Shown here piece after piece: positions 1 to 11,222 of a DNA stretch of 64,000 bases (the stretch's first letter is position 1; each line of letters begins with the position of its first letter). Origin of the DNA: Harmothoe impar (lineage: Eukaryota > Annelida > Polychaeta > Phyllodocida > Polynoidae); NCBI GenBank assembly GCA_947462335.1, contig OX381721.1, forward strand, positions 32,664,303 to 32,728,302. Reading direction: 5' to 3'. Below the pieces are notes generated by a model. It searched no databases. It worked only from the letters and a program-made list of their open reading frames with translations, and was not told where the DNA came from. The position numbers were made by a program, and so were the translations under genes.

Positions 1-45
1 GCCTTATATCAGACTATGCTGGGAGAGTGCATGCTTTGGGAACAC

Positions 46-224
46 CACTCTCCCATCAGAGGCATGCGACGTCCCGAGCTACCCTCTGCCTATTTTCGCA
101 AGTTTTTTTGGGTACATTGCCATGGCAACGTGGTACTTACGTGTAACGCCCTAATGCTAAAAATGGCGGAATGCAGGCAGAGGCTAGCTCGTATTGACGT
201 CGCATGCCTCTGCTGGGAGAGTGT
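46..224. repeat. Fold-back element with ~46-bp arms
   Basis: Arm 46-91 is nearly reverse-complementary to 175-224, sharing ACTCTCCC, AGAGGCATGCGACGTC and CTCTGCCT blocks. A direct copy of TGCTGGGAGAGTG also occurs at 18-30 and 211-223. This looks like a non-autonomous inverted-repeat element; the superfamily is unknown. Confidence 0.75.
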
Positions 225-1477
225 GGGAACACAGCGGCTTCATAGCACTGAGCCCCTTATAGTACAGAGGCCCACTACCCCCTAGTCACTACTTCTGTCA
301 GTTCTTCTGTCACTACTTGTGTCAGTTCTTGTGTCTGTGGGCACTGCAGAGGGACCACATGGTGTGGACGCAATGAGGAGGGGGGTGAGGCTGATCAAAG
401 AGGGTAAGAGGCAGGCTAAGGGGCCTCAGTGCTACACACTGGGTCTTACTGGTACTCTGTGTGTGGTGGGGGGGGGGGGGGTGTTAGTAAGTTTTGTTAG
501 GGAGTGGTCATTAGTTAACAATGAAGGAGATATTCCGCCTAGATTTGTGAGATTTGCTCATTCCCTATATAGACTGGGTGATATGATTAGTACTTTCCGC
601 ATGGAAGTTGAAGACAATTCTCTCTGGACACTTTTGAACTTTATTTTTTGGATATACAAGATCTCCTATGCTTAAGCACTGGAAGGCAGTATTCAATGGG
701 GCCATTTAAAACAATGGGCTAAGAAAAAGTAGTTTTTCCTTCATTAAATGGCTTCAAATAAAAAACAAACAAATGCAAGCTACATCAATACCGCTCTGTT
801 GTATTTCACTCTTGGGGGCTGGGGCGCATCCCACTCAGCCGGCGGCTTCATGAGATACTGCCCCAGCCCCCACCCATGAAAGACAACAGAGACAATATCA
901 ATGGGCGTTGGCATTTGTCTATATAGTAAAGTGCCGGTTTTTTTCTGGAATGGCGGCAAAACGATTTACAAAGGGTCAACATACTGTATGTATCCCCGGC
1001 AGGAGGTCATGATTATTTCCCCATGTTGATATGAAATGACCACTCCCTTATTCTGTGGATGTATGGCAGTGGGGGGGGGGGGGGGGCAGGAGTGGTCAAC
1101 ATGGGCTGAACAAGCAGTAGGCTTGGTGTGTATAGGCCATAAGGAGGGAGCCATTAAGTAATAACGGACTCATGAGTGAGGGATATAGTTGTTGCCCTCA
1201 CAGAGTACTTAAGGGAAAAGGGGATTAATAGTGTAAACCTCATTGCATTCTAATTGAACGAACTATTGACTGAGGTGCATTGCCTTCTAGCTTCAGTTCG
1301 ATGCACGAGTTTTTTTCAGATTTTAGAGGTTCGGGCATGCATTTCGATGAGAATCTATTGGGAGAAAGGGGACCCCAACGTTGACTTCTTGGATATAATT
1401 TTTTTCCCTGCTGATTATTCATCTGTAGTGTCTTTGTGAATATATCCAGGTGGGTGTAGAGCTCTCATCCTTGAGCA
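225..1477. other. No gene seen; fragments of family B and poly-G tracts
   Basis: Poly-G runs lie at ~468-481 and ~1071-1086. TTAGGGAGTGGTCAT at ~499 and ATGACCACTCCCTTA at ~1036 are isolated ends of the G-tract fold-back family B. A hairpin of GGGGCTGGGGC / GCCCCAGCCCC spans ~816-872. Short ORFs are not convincing. Confidence 0.5.
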
Positions 1478-1645
1478 ATTTAAGACGTTCAAGATGGCCG
1501 CCATAATTCATCTGAAAACGTGAATAGTGTCTATCTCTGCTTCTAAACCACTCAGAGACACAAATAACAATCCAAAGAGTACATTTCTGGGGTCAAGGAA
1601 TCCAATAATACCATCAGTATATGGCAGCCATCTTGAATTATTAAT
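1478..1645. repeat. Fold-back with AAGATGGCCGCC ends
   Basis: TTCAAGATGGCCGCCAT at ~1489-1505 is mirrored by ATGGCAGCCATCTTGAA at 1621-1637. AAGATGGCCGCC is also a YY1-like motif. Related copies occur singly near 8600 and 20200. Confidence 0.6.
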
Positions 1646-1929
1646 GAGTTTAAGTAACTTAATTGAGGAATACAGAGATACAGGTGAATCTTTGCTGAAG
1701 GCCTGGTTATATAGAGTAGAGTATAGGCCTACAATCTACATGAAAGTCGTTTTACAGCATTAGTGCATAATAACAGCAAAACGACATAAAACCTTATGTA
1801 TCATACAGCCTTAAGAGAGTTATCGGACAGCAGAAGTGTTAGGTACTGCCTTTAGACTGAATCTGACTCTGTTAAGAGAATCAGTAGAGTAGCCTACTAT
1901 TGTGGGAGGTACCACTGTAGGACACACTG

Positions 1930-2200
1930 CGAGTTTGACCTTAGTCAGTACTGGCTGACAACTCACTCGCTGTAGTGATTAGTCTAGTTAGTCATTTTAC
2001 AGCTTCCTATACAACCAACCATGGTCATAACTAATGTTAGTGACCAACCCAGCTTAGTATTTCTGTTTCTATCAGTATAAAGCTTGAGTAAGGCCTTAGT
2101 CATATTTTGTTTTGCCTTAGTCATTTATGAATATCAGATCATCATTCTGACCAATATGCCTATAGCAAACCTGGGATAGCCACTACAGACTAGGCGCCGC
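1930..2200. repeat. Dispersed repeat, copy 1 (also at 34.06-34.32 kb)
   Basis: Shares ordered blocks with 34060-34320: ACAACCAA, TGACCAAC, GAGTAAGGC.TTAGTCATAT, GACCAATAT/GACCAATGT, and CTGGGATAGCCACT..GGACTA. The copies are in the same orientation and clearly diverged. Confidence 0.7.
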
Positions 2201-2349
2201 AGCGTTAGTATTATCAGTGCAGTCATTATTGACTTCCAGCAGTGGTTTGAAGACAGCGCTTCCATAGCTATATTTCCAGTCAGCCTCAGCATCAAGTTCC
2301 CTTTTCCACCGCCAGGGCTGCAATTGGACTTTAACCATCTATATTTTTT

Positions 2350-2658
2350 AAGAGGGGGGGGGGGGGGTGGGGGGTGGGGGGGGTGGATTTCGGCGTGAGT
2401 GGGTCAACATTTCTTTGCCCCCCCCCTTGAGGGGTCAACATTTTTTTGGTCCCTCCTCAGGCAAGTTTTAATTGAGCACGGCCGACCCCTTTGAGCTTTA
2501 ATAACGCACTGGCTTTCTCATAAAAAAGGGGTGCAAAGGGGTGCAATTTTCTTGGTACCCCCCCCCCCCTCAAGAGGGGTCTAAATCTTTTTATTCCCCC
2601 CCCCCCCCCCAAATCCACCACCATCCCCCTGTTGGTAGAAAACTGACCACTTCCTTAG
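2350..2658. repeat. Family B G/C-tract fold-back
   Basis: Left half is G-rich (G14 and G-runs) with GGTGGATTTCGGCGTGAGTGGGTC. The right half ends with C-runs, AATCCACCACC and a diverged ACCACTTCCTTA. The centre holds the family block GAGCACGGCCGACCCCTTTGAGCT. Similar whole elements lie at 8641-8934, 40254-40515, 41061-41394 and 48943-49220. Confidence 0.85.
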
Positions 2659-3091
2659 ATCATTAGACCCTGTCAGGAAATGATCCAACTTCTTGGTTGA
2701 TACTAAATGCGGCACCTGGGTCCTGACTTGGCCGGCTCCGGTAACCCGGTTAGAAAGGTGAAAAAGGTACAAGACAACACCTGCCGAAAGCTCCGGTTGC
2801 AACGTTCGTACCGGGGTAGTTGATAATAGCACTCCAGTCTGTCTTCTTGCCAGTCTGGTTGTCCGAGACGTTGGCATTTTTTCACCATTATATTAGACCT
2901 TTAGTATGAAGTAGTGGTGCTCTGACTCCCTCTGCATACCACTCTCTGGCCACGACTCTTTAATAGAAGAGTCTGGGCAAACTCATATAAAAACCTTGTT
3001 TAAAAAAGAACTTATCTGCAGTAGTTGACCCATCAGATTCTATACACCAGCCCCTGTGCGCAGCATGTCAGGAGGTCACCATCTAAATATG
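2659..3091. other. No feature recognised
   Basis: Mixed unique-looking sequence between two fold-backs. Minus-strand ORFs here (up to 98 codons) overlap the C-tract of the neighbouring repeat and show no protein-family motif. Confidence 0.4.
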
Positions 3092-3359
3092 GGCTGTGTC
3101 TCATGAGATGGAGCTTTGACCTGGTGCCAGCTTTGACCGGCTTGATAGGAAAGGGTTTATTAAGGGCATTGGAAGATAAAAATTGGCTGAAAAGGTTAAT
3201 GGATGTTACAACACTTTACATTAGTAGTTAATAGCCCATTTATATCTCAATCTGCCCTAAAAAAAACCTTTTCTATCAAGCCGTCAAAGCTGGCACCAAG
3301 TCAAAGCTGGCACCCGGTCAAAGACGTTCACACTTGGCCCCATCTCATGAGACACAGCC
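3092..3359. repeat. Family M fold-back (GGCTGTGTCTCA ends), copy 1
   Basis: Starts GGCTGTGTCTCATGAGATG and ends CATCTCATGAGACACAGCC. Each arm carries tandem TTTGACC-GGTGCCAG blocks and a CTTGATAG..AAAGG block. A second full copy is at 23329-23584 and a half copy at ~13075-13145. Confidence 0.9.
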
Positions 3360-3764
3360 TATGGCGGTTTGTACGGCTCTTTTTGTAGTCCTTGTGGCGG
3401 AAAATGGAACTGGAACTTGAGGCTGTCTGCACAGTGCTCATTGACTTGACAGACAAGCAGTGAAGTTGACACTTGACATCCAGTTACTTGGGTGATACCA
3501 CTTACTAGAAAAAAAAGACATCGAGCCAAGGCAAGTTACCCTTAGTGATCTCCATCATAAAACCAAAGACGAAATCATCATCCGTTCTTACAGGCCTCCA
3601 CCTTATTTACACTCAGTAAGGGCACATACATGTTTTACTCCGTTCCAGTTTTAGGTCTCGGCATCCTGTTTCTAAGTTAACAGAGCAACCACCGTAAGTG
3701 GTATGCATCTTGTTTAGTAACTCCAAGGAGAAGGAAGAGGAAAATCAGCGCAAACAGCCAACAT

Positions 3765-3985
3765 GGTGGGTGTGGACCACTAAATTCGACACAGCGACAT
3801 GGCCGTTTTTGAGCCTAGTGACATGTGACATGAGGAATATCAGATATAGTGACATGGAACATGGGCTTTTTTTTAAATTGACAGGGTGACCTGGCTATTT
3901 CTTGAAGTCGACAGGGCGATATGGTCATTTCTTGAAATTGACAGGGGAAATTGAGACCCCCCATCCAGACCCCCAACAGGGAATC
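3765..3985 (+). repeat. Family K dispersed repeat, copy 1
   Basis: Contains GGTGTGGACCACTAAATTCGAC, several GTGACATG/CGACATGG blocks and ends CCCCATCCAGACCCCCAA. The same block order appears at 48105-48315, and a fragment near 40590-40655. Confidence 0.8.
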
Positions 3986-5323
3986 AGCAAAAGCCAGATA
4001 GGGAACCTGTGAACATTTGCTACATGGTCAGAATGTAGGCCTCCCATACCCTGTTTACAGGAAGGTCTGTGCTGAGTGGACTCATTACTGATGGTACACA
4101 TGTTGACCAGCGAATCTGTCGCCACAAAGCAGAATCTGTGAGTTCATGATGAAAAGGCAGATATCCAGACCCTCAATACGTCCTCTTGTATCAGCCACAC
4201 TCAGCCCCAAATACCACGCGTGCCAACCACTTCTATCACACTCTCCTCACTCTGCTACTGCAGCAATTATTAACTTGCTTCTCCACATCTTTGACAAAAG
4301 CATAAGTTCCCAGTTCTATTTGTGAAGCTGTCAGTATGGAGGTGTCTCCCATACATGGTGGTGCACGCAGGGCGCATCCTCACAAATTACCGCCCTTTGC
4401 TGTCGCGGCAGTCTCAGGGTTGTGGTTATTATATAGAGTGGTTTTTACCAGAAGGAGCTCTCCCTCACACAGTTACCTGGACATCTTCCTATCTGTCAAG
4501 TCTGAACCCAAACTCACTTCTAGACATCTTAACATTGCTGAATCGAGATATATACAGGTTAGATGGTGCAAGGAATGTTCACGACAATATATATTCTGGT
4601 AAATTTAATTTTCTGCTTTGTTTCTACTCTTCCTACCCTAGTGGTACCTAGGTAAGGCTGCAGGGATTTTAGATTAAGATTATTTTATGATTATTAAAAG
4701 AGGATATCGGGGCCGCCACTGTATGGTAGCTATATAACAAGTGCCATGTTAGGATCAAGAGAGATCTTTTTACGATTATGGTCGGTGGATTATGATGGAT
4801 ACAGAATGTCCAGGCGCTGTCGCGGGGCCGTCATTCCTTGCGTTTTTACCATACACAACGGCTGCCATTTGTCGTGCGGCGTCCGGCCTCAAGTGGCATC
4901 GTTTGTGGACAAGTCTTTGTAGGAGTCGCGCCACGGACGACTGATTGGTGGCCACCCCTCCTCCTCCCTCTGCCCCCCCCCAGATTCATGGATCTTAAAC
5001 ACACTGATGTTGTACACCATTCACACTAGTGTTGGTGTATCCCAGTGCTTGTATTTATTTAATAGTAAAAAAGATGCGGAGGGCTAGATTGCCTATAATG
5101 ATCAAAACTTTCAACTTTCCTTATTTTGGTCTCAGGATATAGTTCAATCAAAAATATGTCTTCCTCAGTAAGGGTGCAGTGGGGCACACTCTCTGTGAGC
5201 TCTATGAGGATACATTGAGTTTGTTATGTAAGAACTCTGACGAGGCTTAATCATATGCCACCTAGACAATTTGGTGCTTGTGCTGACTAGACCTTACATT
5301 TCTGCATGAGTTCCTCGGACACA
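3986..5323. other. No gene or repeat recognised
   Basis: About 1.3 kb of low-information sequence. A 109-codon ORF at 4322-4651 overlaps another frame of similar length and has no recognisable domain, so I do not call it coding. CpG-rich patches at ~4815-4945 are not resolved into a promoter. Confidence 0.4.
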
Positions 5324-5700
5324 AGGCCACTTAAAAAAATAAACTGGTTTCTCATCACGGCACGAAACATGAAAATCGTAATTTGGGGAAATAAGCTTTT
5401 TTTAAATTCCTTTTTACATTTTTGATGAAAAAAAAGTTAGAATTGGAAGAATATCGGCGAATTTGGTATCAAATTAAAGCTCATGATGTCTGTAATGCAG
5501 TCAGCTAGGAAGAATTTGCATTATAACATTTTTTGCCAAACAATAAACTCTGAACTACTAAAATGTGAAAATTGATCGCGAAAAGTCTGAATTTCCTTTT
5601 ACATTTAAATCTCAAGTCAAAAAAAAGAGATAAAATAAAAAACGGCCTCGTCACATTTTTCACCACTTGGTGGTGAGAAACAACTTTTTTTGAGTGGCCT
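5324..5700. repeat. Family A fold-back (GGCCACTCAAAA ends), copy 1
   Basis: Begins AGGCCACTTAAAAAAAT and ends ATTTTTTGAGTGGCCT-like, with TGGTTTCTCATCACGG inside the left end and TGGTGGTGAGAAAC inside the right. The interior is AT-rich. Related copies: 18045-18341, 33497-33792, 46876-47182. Confidence 0.9.
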
Positions 5701-6109
5701 AATGATTATGCCGATCCAAAATCACTGGGCTAAATATGTCACCAAAATGATACAGATAAGTAACGTATACTGCATCATACAGACCCTGGGGTACCGACCC
5801 TTCTGCTACAAGATGGTGCTGGTATCCACTAGACCCTACATGACAGCAGCGGTTTCAGGGTGGGTGAATGTTTTTTATTATCATTATTTTAGCTGCAGTC
5901 GCAGCTAGTTCCGTCATTAAATGTTGGCTGCGCCTAATGCTCACTGAGCGTTTTCCTGTCCCGGAGTCCCAGTGGCAGAAAGGAAGTGTCTAAAGAGAGC
6001 CTGCATCCCGTCCCCAGTAAAGCACCCAGTCAACACCCGAGTCTAAAAGCAGGATGGATGAGGACAAGTTCTCCAGGAAAACCAGATGTTAACCCTTATA
6101 AACAGGTGC

Positions 6110-6260
6110 ATGGAGCATGTCCTAGGCCATACTGTTTGCGTAATGCCCTCGGTCGGCATGATACTTGAATGCAGCCCCTATTGATAGTGTATCGACCGTA
6201 CACAGTATATGATTTATGAATGCAGCACTGGCGAGTAACTCACCATGGCTGCGTTGTTAT
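6110..6260. repeat. Family C (piggyBac-like MITE) fragment
   Basis: GTCGGCATGATACTTGAATGCAGCCCC and GCACTGGCGAGTAACTCACC blocks of family C without intact TTAA ends. Confidence 0.65.
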
Positions 6261-6439
6261 AGGCATGGGGCTCTAAGCACTGGTATACTATTCTTAAATG
6301 TCTTTGTAGTTCTGCAGCGGTTTTCCTGAAGCACCATTCTTAATCTAGTACGAGAGGTTTTAAATTCAAGCCGCTGCCTCGGCCCCGTACCGTAGCAGCA
6401 CCTTTTAAGCCTGTCCTCCCTCTTCCCCTCTCCCCGACT

Positions 6440-6545
6440 TCCTCCCCTTCCACTGCGCATGCGCCTCCCAGGAATGTGACATGTGACCTTGGTAACGTGA
6501 CGTCACCATAGTAACCGGAAGTCAGCATAGTGACCGCTCTGATCT
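6440..6545. promoter_or_regulatory. Candidate promoter: NRF1, two RFX X-boxes, CRE and ETS sites
   Basis: Seen within ~70 bases: TGCGCATGCGC (NRF1 consensus, ~6455-6465); GTGACC-TT-GGTAAC (6483-6496) and GTCACC-AT-AGTAAC (6502-6515), both fitting the RFX X-box GTNRCC-N(0-3)-RGYAAC; TGACGTCA (CRE, 6498-6505) between them; and CCGGAAGT (ETS, 6515-6522). Clusters like this mark TATA-less promoters, and paired X-boxes are typical of ciliary or RFX targets. No adjacent exon could be identified on either strand, so direction is unknown. Confidence 0.5.
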
Positions 6546-6617
6546 CACTCTATTCTACAAAACACCCGCAGCGGCAGATCCTTTTGGGAGCATTGCCGGC
6601 AGCACATTTAGACTTGT

Positions 6618-6826
6618 TTGACCCTTTAAGAACCGCATGATGCATTCATGCATCATGCCCATGGTCGTCATGATACATGAGTGCAGAGCTGCTCACATTA
6701 TGGATTTGATATACTCCCGAAAGTTCGGCATCTATGTAGCACCGGTAAGTTACTCACCGAGGCTGCATTGGCACATCATGACAACAAATGTTGTCTTGTA
6801 ATGACATGCTGTCATTAAAGGGTTAG
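6618..6826. repeat. Family C piggyBac-like MITE, diverged
   Basis: Ends TTGACCCTTTAAG and CATTAAAGGGTTAG are one base each from TTAACCC/GGGTTAA. The interior has GCATGATGCATTCATGCATCATGCC and TAAGTTACTCACCGAGGCTGCATT. Target duplication decayed. Confidence 0.85.
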
Positions 6827-7380
6827 GAGTGGTGTGTGCAGCTCTTTGCTGAAAGTTATCTTCAACAGCTCATTACAAAACAAAATATATGATCTCAAGG
6901 AATTCATGGCCAGGTCTTCTTTTAAAGGCGCACTGAACCCACGACGTCATTTGCGTACAAAACTCGGCAGGGTTAGGTCCTCAACTCGGTGCGGCTTTAA
7001 AGTAACGGAGCATGTTGTACCATGGTTGTCTCTCTGTGCAACTCACTATGTTATTATTATGTCACTTTTCGTGGTTGGTGTTCATAGTAGAGCTATTGAG
7101 TCTACAATTCTAAAGGATCTGTTGGGTGTGGGTGCGTGCATGTGTGTATCTGTGTGGAAAGGGAAAGGGAGCGGGGAGGGGCATCTTGAGTCTTTTCCTG
7201 TTTTGTGCTTTTTCAGCCCATGACAGAAACCCTTTTATTTTACATGAAAGCAGCATGTTTTTGTCTCTTGTTGACTTTAATCCTGGATGAGACCTGGTTC
7301 TGGTATTTACGTAGCCCTAACCTCCCATACCACTGGTGCCCTGCCTGGTGTAGTATCTCCACCACAGGTTTTAACTAGAC
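6827..7380. other. No feature recognised
   Basis: Unique-looking sequence. A 129-codon ORF at 6834-7223 begins inside the end of the adjacent MITE and has no family resemblance. Confidence 0.4.
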
Positions 7381-7642
7381 CTCAGCTTGGTGAGTGAGGA
7401 GGCTATACAGGATATCATAGAAAGGTGTGAAACTAGAAGTCCGCAACCATCCTTGGACGTAACATAGACTCTACAGTAGTTCCAATGAATGAATCTAGGG
7501 TATGCAGGAGCACCACCTAGGGACTGCCGTGAACACTACTGGTATGCAGAGTCTATTTGTCACCTCCAAGGATGGCTGCAGACTTTAAGTTGCACACCTT
7601 CCTATGATATCTTGCATAGCCTCCTCACTCCCCAAGCTGAGC
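7381..7642. repeat. Fold-back with ~95-bp arms
   Basis: CTCAGCTTGG..GAGGAGGCTAT..GATATCATAG at the left is mirrored by CTATGATATC..ATAGCCTCCTCACT..CCAAGCTGAG at the right. ACCATCCTTGGA pairs with CCAAGGATGG. No other copy in this window. Confidence 0.85.
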
Positions 7643-7714
7643 CATGTTAAATACATAAGTATCAACCCAAGCCTACTAGAGTGTATCAACCTAACGCTAA
7701 GAGTGTGGGTCCAG

Positions 7715-7821
7715 CCCAGTGGGCACAAATTCAGTTCAACGTTGAATCAATGCTGAATCAATATTGAATCAACATTAACAACTAGTCATCAATGTTGATT
7801 CAATGTTCTGTACCCACTGGG
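7715..7821. repeat. Short fold-back with CCCAGTGGG / CCCACTGGG ends
   Basis: 107-bp element. The ends CCCAGTGGGCACA and TGTACCCACTGGG are inverted. The interior is built of repeated TTGAATCAA/TTGATTCAA words (ATCAATRTTGAATCAAC). Confidence 0.85.
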
Positions 7822-8640
7822 AGGCTGCATTTAAACAATCAATTTAAAAAATGGTCAAATTGAAATGCAATATAAAAACCAAACTTGTGTTACCTTTTTA
7901 AAATGTCAAAGATAGATATGCAATTCTGGTTACAGTCATATATTTTGACCCAATCCGGTAAATCCAACACAATTTACATCTTTGGATGGACTGCAAACTG
8001 TTCATTTGCAGGGAAATATGGACAGGATAAGGTTTCATATAGGCGCATGAGCCTCAACTATATAAGCAAAACAGCCCCTTTTGCAACATAAATCAAACAC
8101 CCTGAACTGTGAGACTCTGAACTGATGATTATGAGACAGGCCCCAGGGGTGTGCCCTGTGTTCAGCCCGGTGTGTTGTAATAATTTTGGCCGTTGTCGCA
8201 GGTTTTACGAAGGTCATTTCCCTCGGACTGCCATGAAACTGAGCCATAAATGTATGGATTACAAGCCGGATAGTGTTTCCCTGATTGGCCTTTTTAAGTC
8301 CTTTTAATAAACATCTTGTGTTGAATTTTTACTGTTTTTTTTCTCAGGAGAAGAAATGTTTTCATAACAACGGGAATTGCAAAAATCGCACATGGAAATG
8401 GATTCATACTTTGTCAATTGGCAACCTCAATTTTCTGAACAGAAGGGAAATTATGCTGATGCGGGATGCAGATTAACTGGATTGACATCAGCAGAAATAT
8501 CGGATTCACTTTGTGAAATAAAATGTACATAAAGCTTTAAAGGCAGCATAGTGCTTTAAATTACCAATGTTATAATGTTGATATTCTATTAATGTCAAGT
8601 AGCCATCTTGGATTACACATTGATAATCGTATTCACCTTA
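7822..8640. other. No feature recognised
   Basis: AT-rich sequence without a confident gene or repeat. An AGCCATCTTGGA motif occurs at ~8601. Confidence 0.4.
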
Positions 8641-8934
8641 CGGAGCGGTCATTATTTTACCACTGGGGGGGGGGGGGGGGTTGGGGTTGGTGGATTTTTG
8701 CGTGAGTGGGTCGAATATATTTTGGTCCCCCTTTGGAGGGGTCGAAATTTTTTCGGTCCCCCCTTGGCAGGTTGAAATTGAGCACGGCCGTCCCCTTTGA
8801 GCTATAGTAACTCGCAGGCTTTTTCGCTAAAAAGGGGTGCAATCTTTTTGCCCCCCTTCAAGGGGTCCAAATCTTTTTGGTCCCCCCTCTAAATCCACCA
8901 ACCCCCCAATGTTGTTCAAAAATGACCACTCCCT
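8641..8934. repeat. Family B G/C-tract fold-back
   Basis: Starts GGAGCGGTCATTATTTT, then G18, GGTGGATTTTTGCGTGAGTGGGTC. The centre is GAGCACGGCCGTCCCCTTTGAGCTATAGTAACTCGC. It ends AAATCCACCAACCCCCC..AAAATGACCACTCCC. Confidence 0.9.
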
Positions 8935-9026
8935 TTTGTTAATGCCTTCAAATGAGGCATTAAGCTGAATCTATGCCTTTACAGGCTACAAAACCTTGAG
9001 TGTATATTAAGTGTTGTCAAGTACAT

Positions 9027-9418
9027 AAGGCCAAATATAAAAAGGTGTGTTTCAGGTTACCCGACCCTACCTAGCAAAAAGGGCCGACCCTAGAAATTTT
9101 TATCCAATTTTGAAAAAATATTTATGTTTAAAGTGATTTTAGAGCTATTTCAGGGTCAGCAATTTTTTTTTATCCAATATAGAAAAAATATGAATGTTTT
9201 AAGTATTTTTGGGCATATTTCAGGGTCAATTTGATAGTCTTCCAGTCTTCACCAATGTCAGAGGGTCGGCGTTGAAGTTTGCGAGTCAATATTGGGGTAC
9301 TTTTTGGTCCAAAGTAAAATAAAAAATTAAAAAAATTAAAAAAAAACAAAAAAAACGACCTACCCTTCCTAGATTTTCAGACTATGTAACCTGAAACACA
9401 ACTTTTATTTTGGCCTTA
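9027..9418. repeat. Family G fold-back (AAGGCC..TTTCAGGTTAC), copy 1
   Basis: Left AAGGCCAAATATAAAA.GTGTGTTTCAGGTTAC is mirrored by GTAACCTGAAACACAACTTTTATTTTGGCCTT. The interior has two direct copies of TTTTTATCCAAT..GAAAAAATAT..ATTTCAGGGTCA. Other copies: 50199-50434 and 61186-61446. Confidence 0.9.
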
Positions 9419-9699
9419 TTAAACCAATTATATGGCTTCTATATATTTATTGCACCACTCCTGCACTCGCCATCATTGCTTCATTTAATGAATAATTCTT
9501 CTTCTACTTATCTTGCCATCTTATCATTAGATAAAGGTCATACTGACCAATATGAATTGTCTATAACAATAAAGCCATTAGAACCTATGTAAATGTCACC
9601 GCCATGGTTATTATAATAATGTTATATTTTGAAATATCATTCATGAATAAATACACACTGCAAAATGATAAAAAAAAAATCAAATAAAAATGTTGCTGT

Positions 9700-9901
9700 C
9701 AATTCTCGTGTATAAGCCTAACCTTCGTATAAGCTGCACTCCTAACATAAGTCGCACAGGATTCTGAAAATCCTTTATTCAGTACTAAGCTATACCTTTC
9801 TAGCAGAAACCCTGGTATACGCCTCACCCCGGCTTGTGAGGATCCTATAAGCTGCACTGGCCTTCTGACTCCCATACAAGCCGCGTTCTACGCGAGAATT
9901 T
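9700..9901. repeat. Family F repeat (TATAAGCYGCAC)
   Basis: AATTCTCGTGTATAAGCC at the left and CCGCGTTCTACGCGAGAATT at the right are inverted-like. Internal CTATAAGCTGCACTGGC also occurs at 46250-46270 (CTATAAGCCGCACTGGC). Related partial copies lie at 46198-46318, 56340-56470 and 59325-59430. Confidence 0.75.
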
Positions 9902-10052
9902 AAGGTAATTAGGTTTAATAGATACACATACATGGAAATAAAAACGTCACTACCCTGTTATGTTATGACATGGCCACTGCTTGGTCAATATACAGTGGTG
10001 TACTGTTGAAAAGGGCATGGCCTATATGAAAAGCTACTGCACTTATGTGCCA

Positions 10053-11164
10053 TCCCAGTAAACACACTACGTATTTTCAACGAAGAGTTTTGGTAGATCT
10101 AGGTTGGATTTCTACCAAACGTATTTCCAACATTGTAGCTACGAAGATATACGTTTGGTTTATTTTTGAAGTGTTTGGATGTAAAAATACGTTGGATAAA
10201 AACGTATTACTACGTAGATTATGTCTGTATTATACCTGTTGATGATCTACATAGTTTATCATTTATATACGTGGCATATACGTGCATAATTGACAGTTCA
10301 AGTTTTGTGTCAACTCTATTTTGACTTTAAGTCAGAATTAAAAATAAAGTCGTCACTTTATTAACCAATTGTTTAAGGGTTACCCGGTTTACCAATGGTT
10401 ACTTCCTCTGTCTTCAACCTAAAATATGTATAAAAACGTAAATTAAACGTTCATCAAACGTTTTTGTGTTTTTGGTTCATTCACTAGGTGGCAGTGTAGC
10501 TTATGATAGTATTACGTTTGAAGCAGCACACTTTATACTTGGCTAAATGGACAAAAATAATGATAATACATAAACGATTTCATTACCCTAGTATCAACAT
10601 TGATTGTTAGAATATGTTCTGACAAAATATATTTCGTGAATGAAAACAACTATCTGTATTGTGGTGTTTGGTTTGGTGAACACCCATCTCATGGCATTGT
10701 GGGATAGATATATCAAACCCGTTCCGGGTACTACTTTGAATAACTACATGAGCCCTATGAGTGTCTCACGGTATGTATAATGACGAGTTGAAGGGTTGGT
10801 CTCTCCCTAGCCTTGAATTGTTTGATGTGTAGATATGATGAATTGATCGGAGAATTAAATATTTTCTCTAGATTTAAACTATTTTATTGGAATTTCAAAG
10901 AATTTGATTCCTCTACCTAAATTTATCTTTGAAAGTAAACGTTAAGACAACGAAAACAAACGTAAATTTACATCTTTTTTATGTGTTTTTACTACTAATA
11001 TTTACATAGAAAATACGAATTATTACGTAAAATCTACAAAAACGTTGAATATACGTAGATCTACATTAACGTTTATACGTTAATCCACGTTGAGTATATA
11101 CGTATTTCTCCTGAAATATCTATGTGTAAGCCACGTATGTAAAACGTTTTTGTGTTAACTGGGA
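10053..11164. mobile_element. Family J 1.1-kb element, CCCAG-TAACAC ends, ACGT-rich
   Basis: Ends TCCCAGTAAACACACTACGTA and ..ACGTTTTTGTGTTAACTGGGA are inverted. The subterminal ~150 bp on both sides are packed with ACGTA/AACGT words, many of them palindromic. No ORF of useful size, so non-autonomous. A short relative is at 21253-21375. A CTCF-like TCACTAGGTGGCAGTG lies at 10481-10496. Confidence 0.85.
10481..10496 (+). promoter_or_regulatory. CTCF-like motif inside family J element
   Basis: TCACTAGGTGGCAGTG fits the CCASYAGRKGGCRSY consensus except the first base. Binding is inferred only. Confidence 0.4.
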
Positions 11165-11222
11165 TAGTTACAGAAATACATGTGGTCTCTCCCATAATCA
11201 TTAGTAGCAACCTACCATCGTT

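Noticed and set aside
6834..7223. 129-codon ORF
   Set aside because: Starts at the edge of a MITE, no domain resemblance, no splice context.
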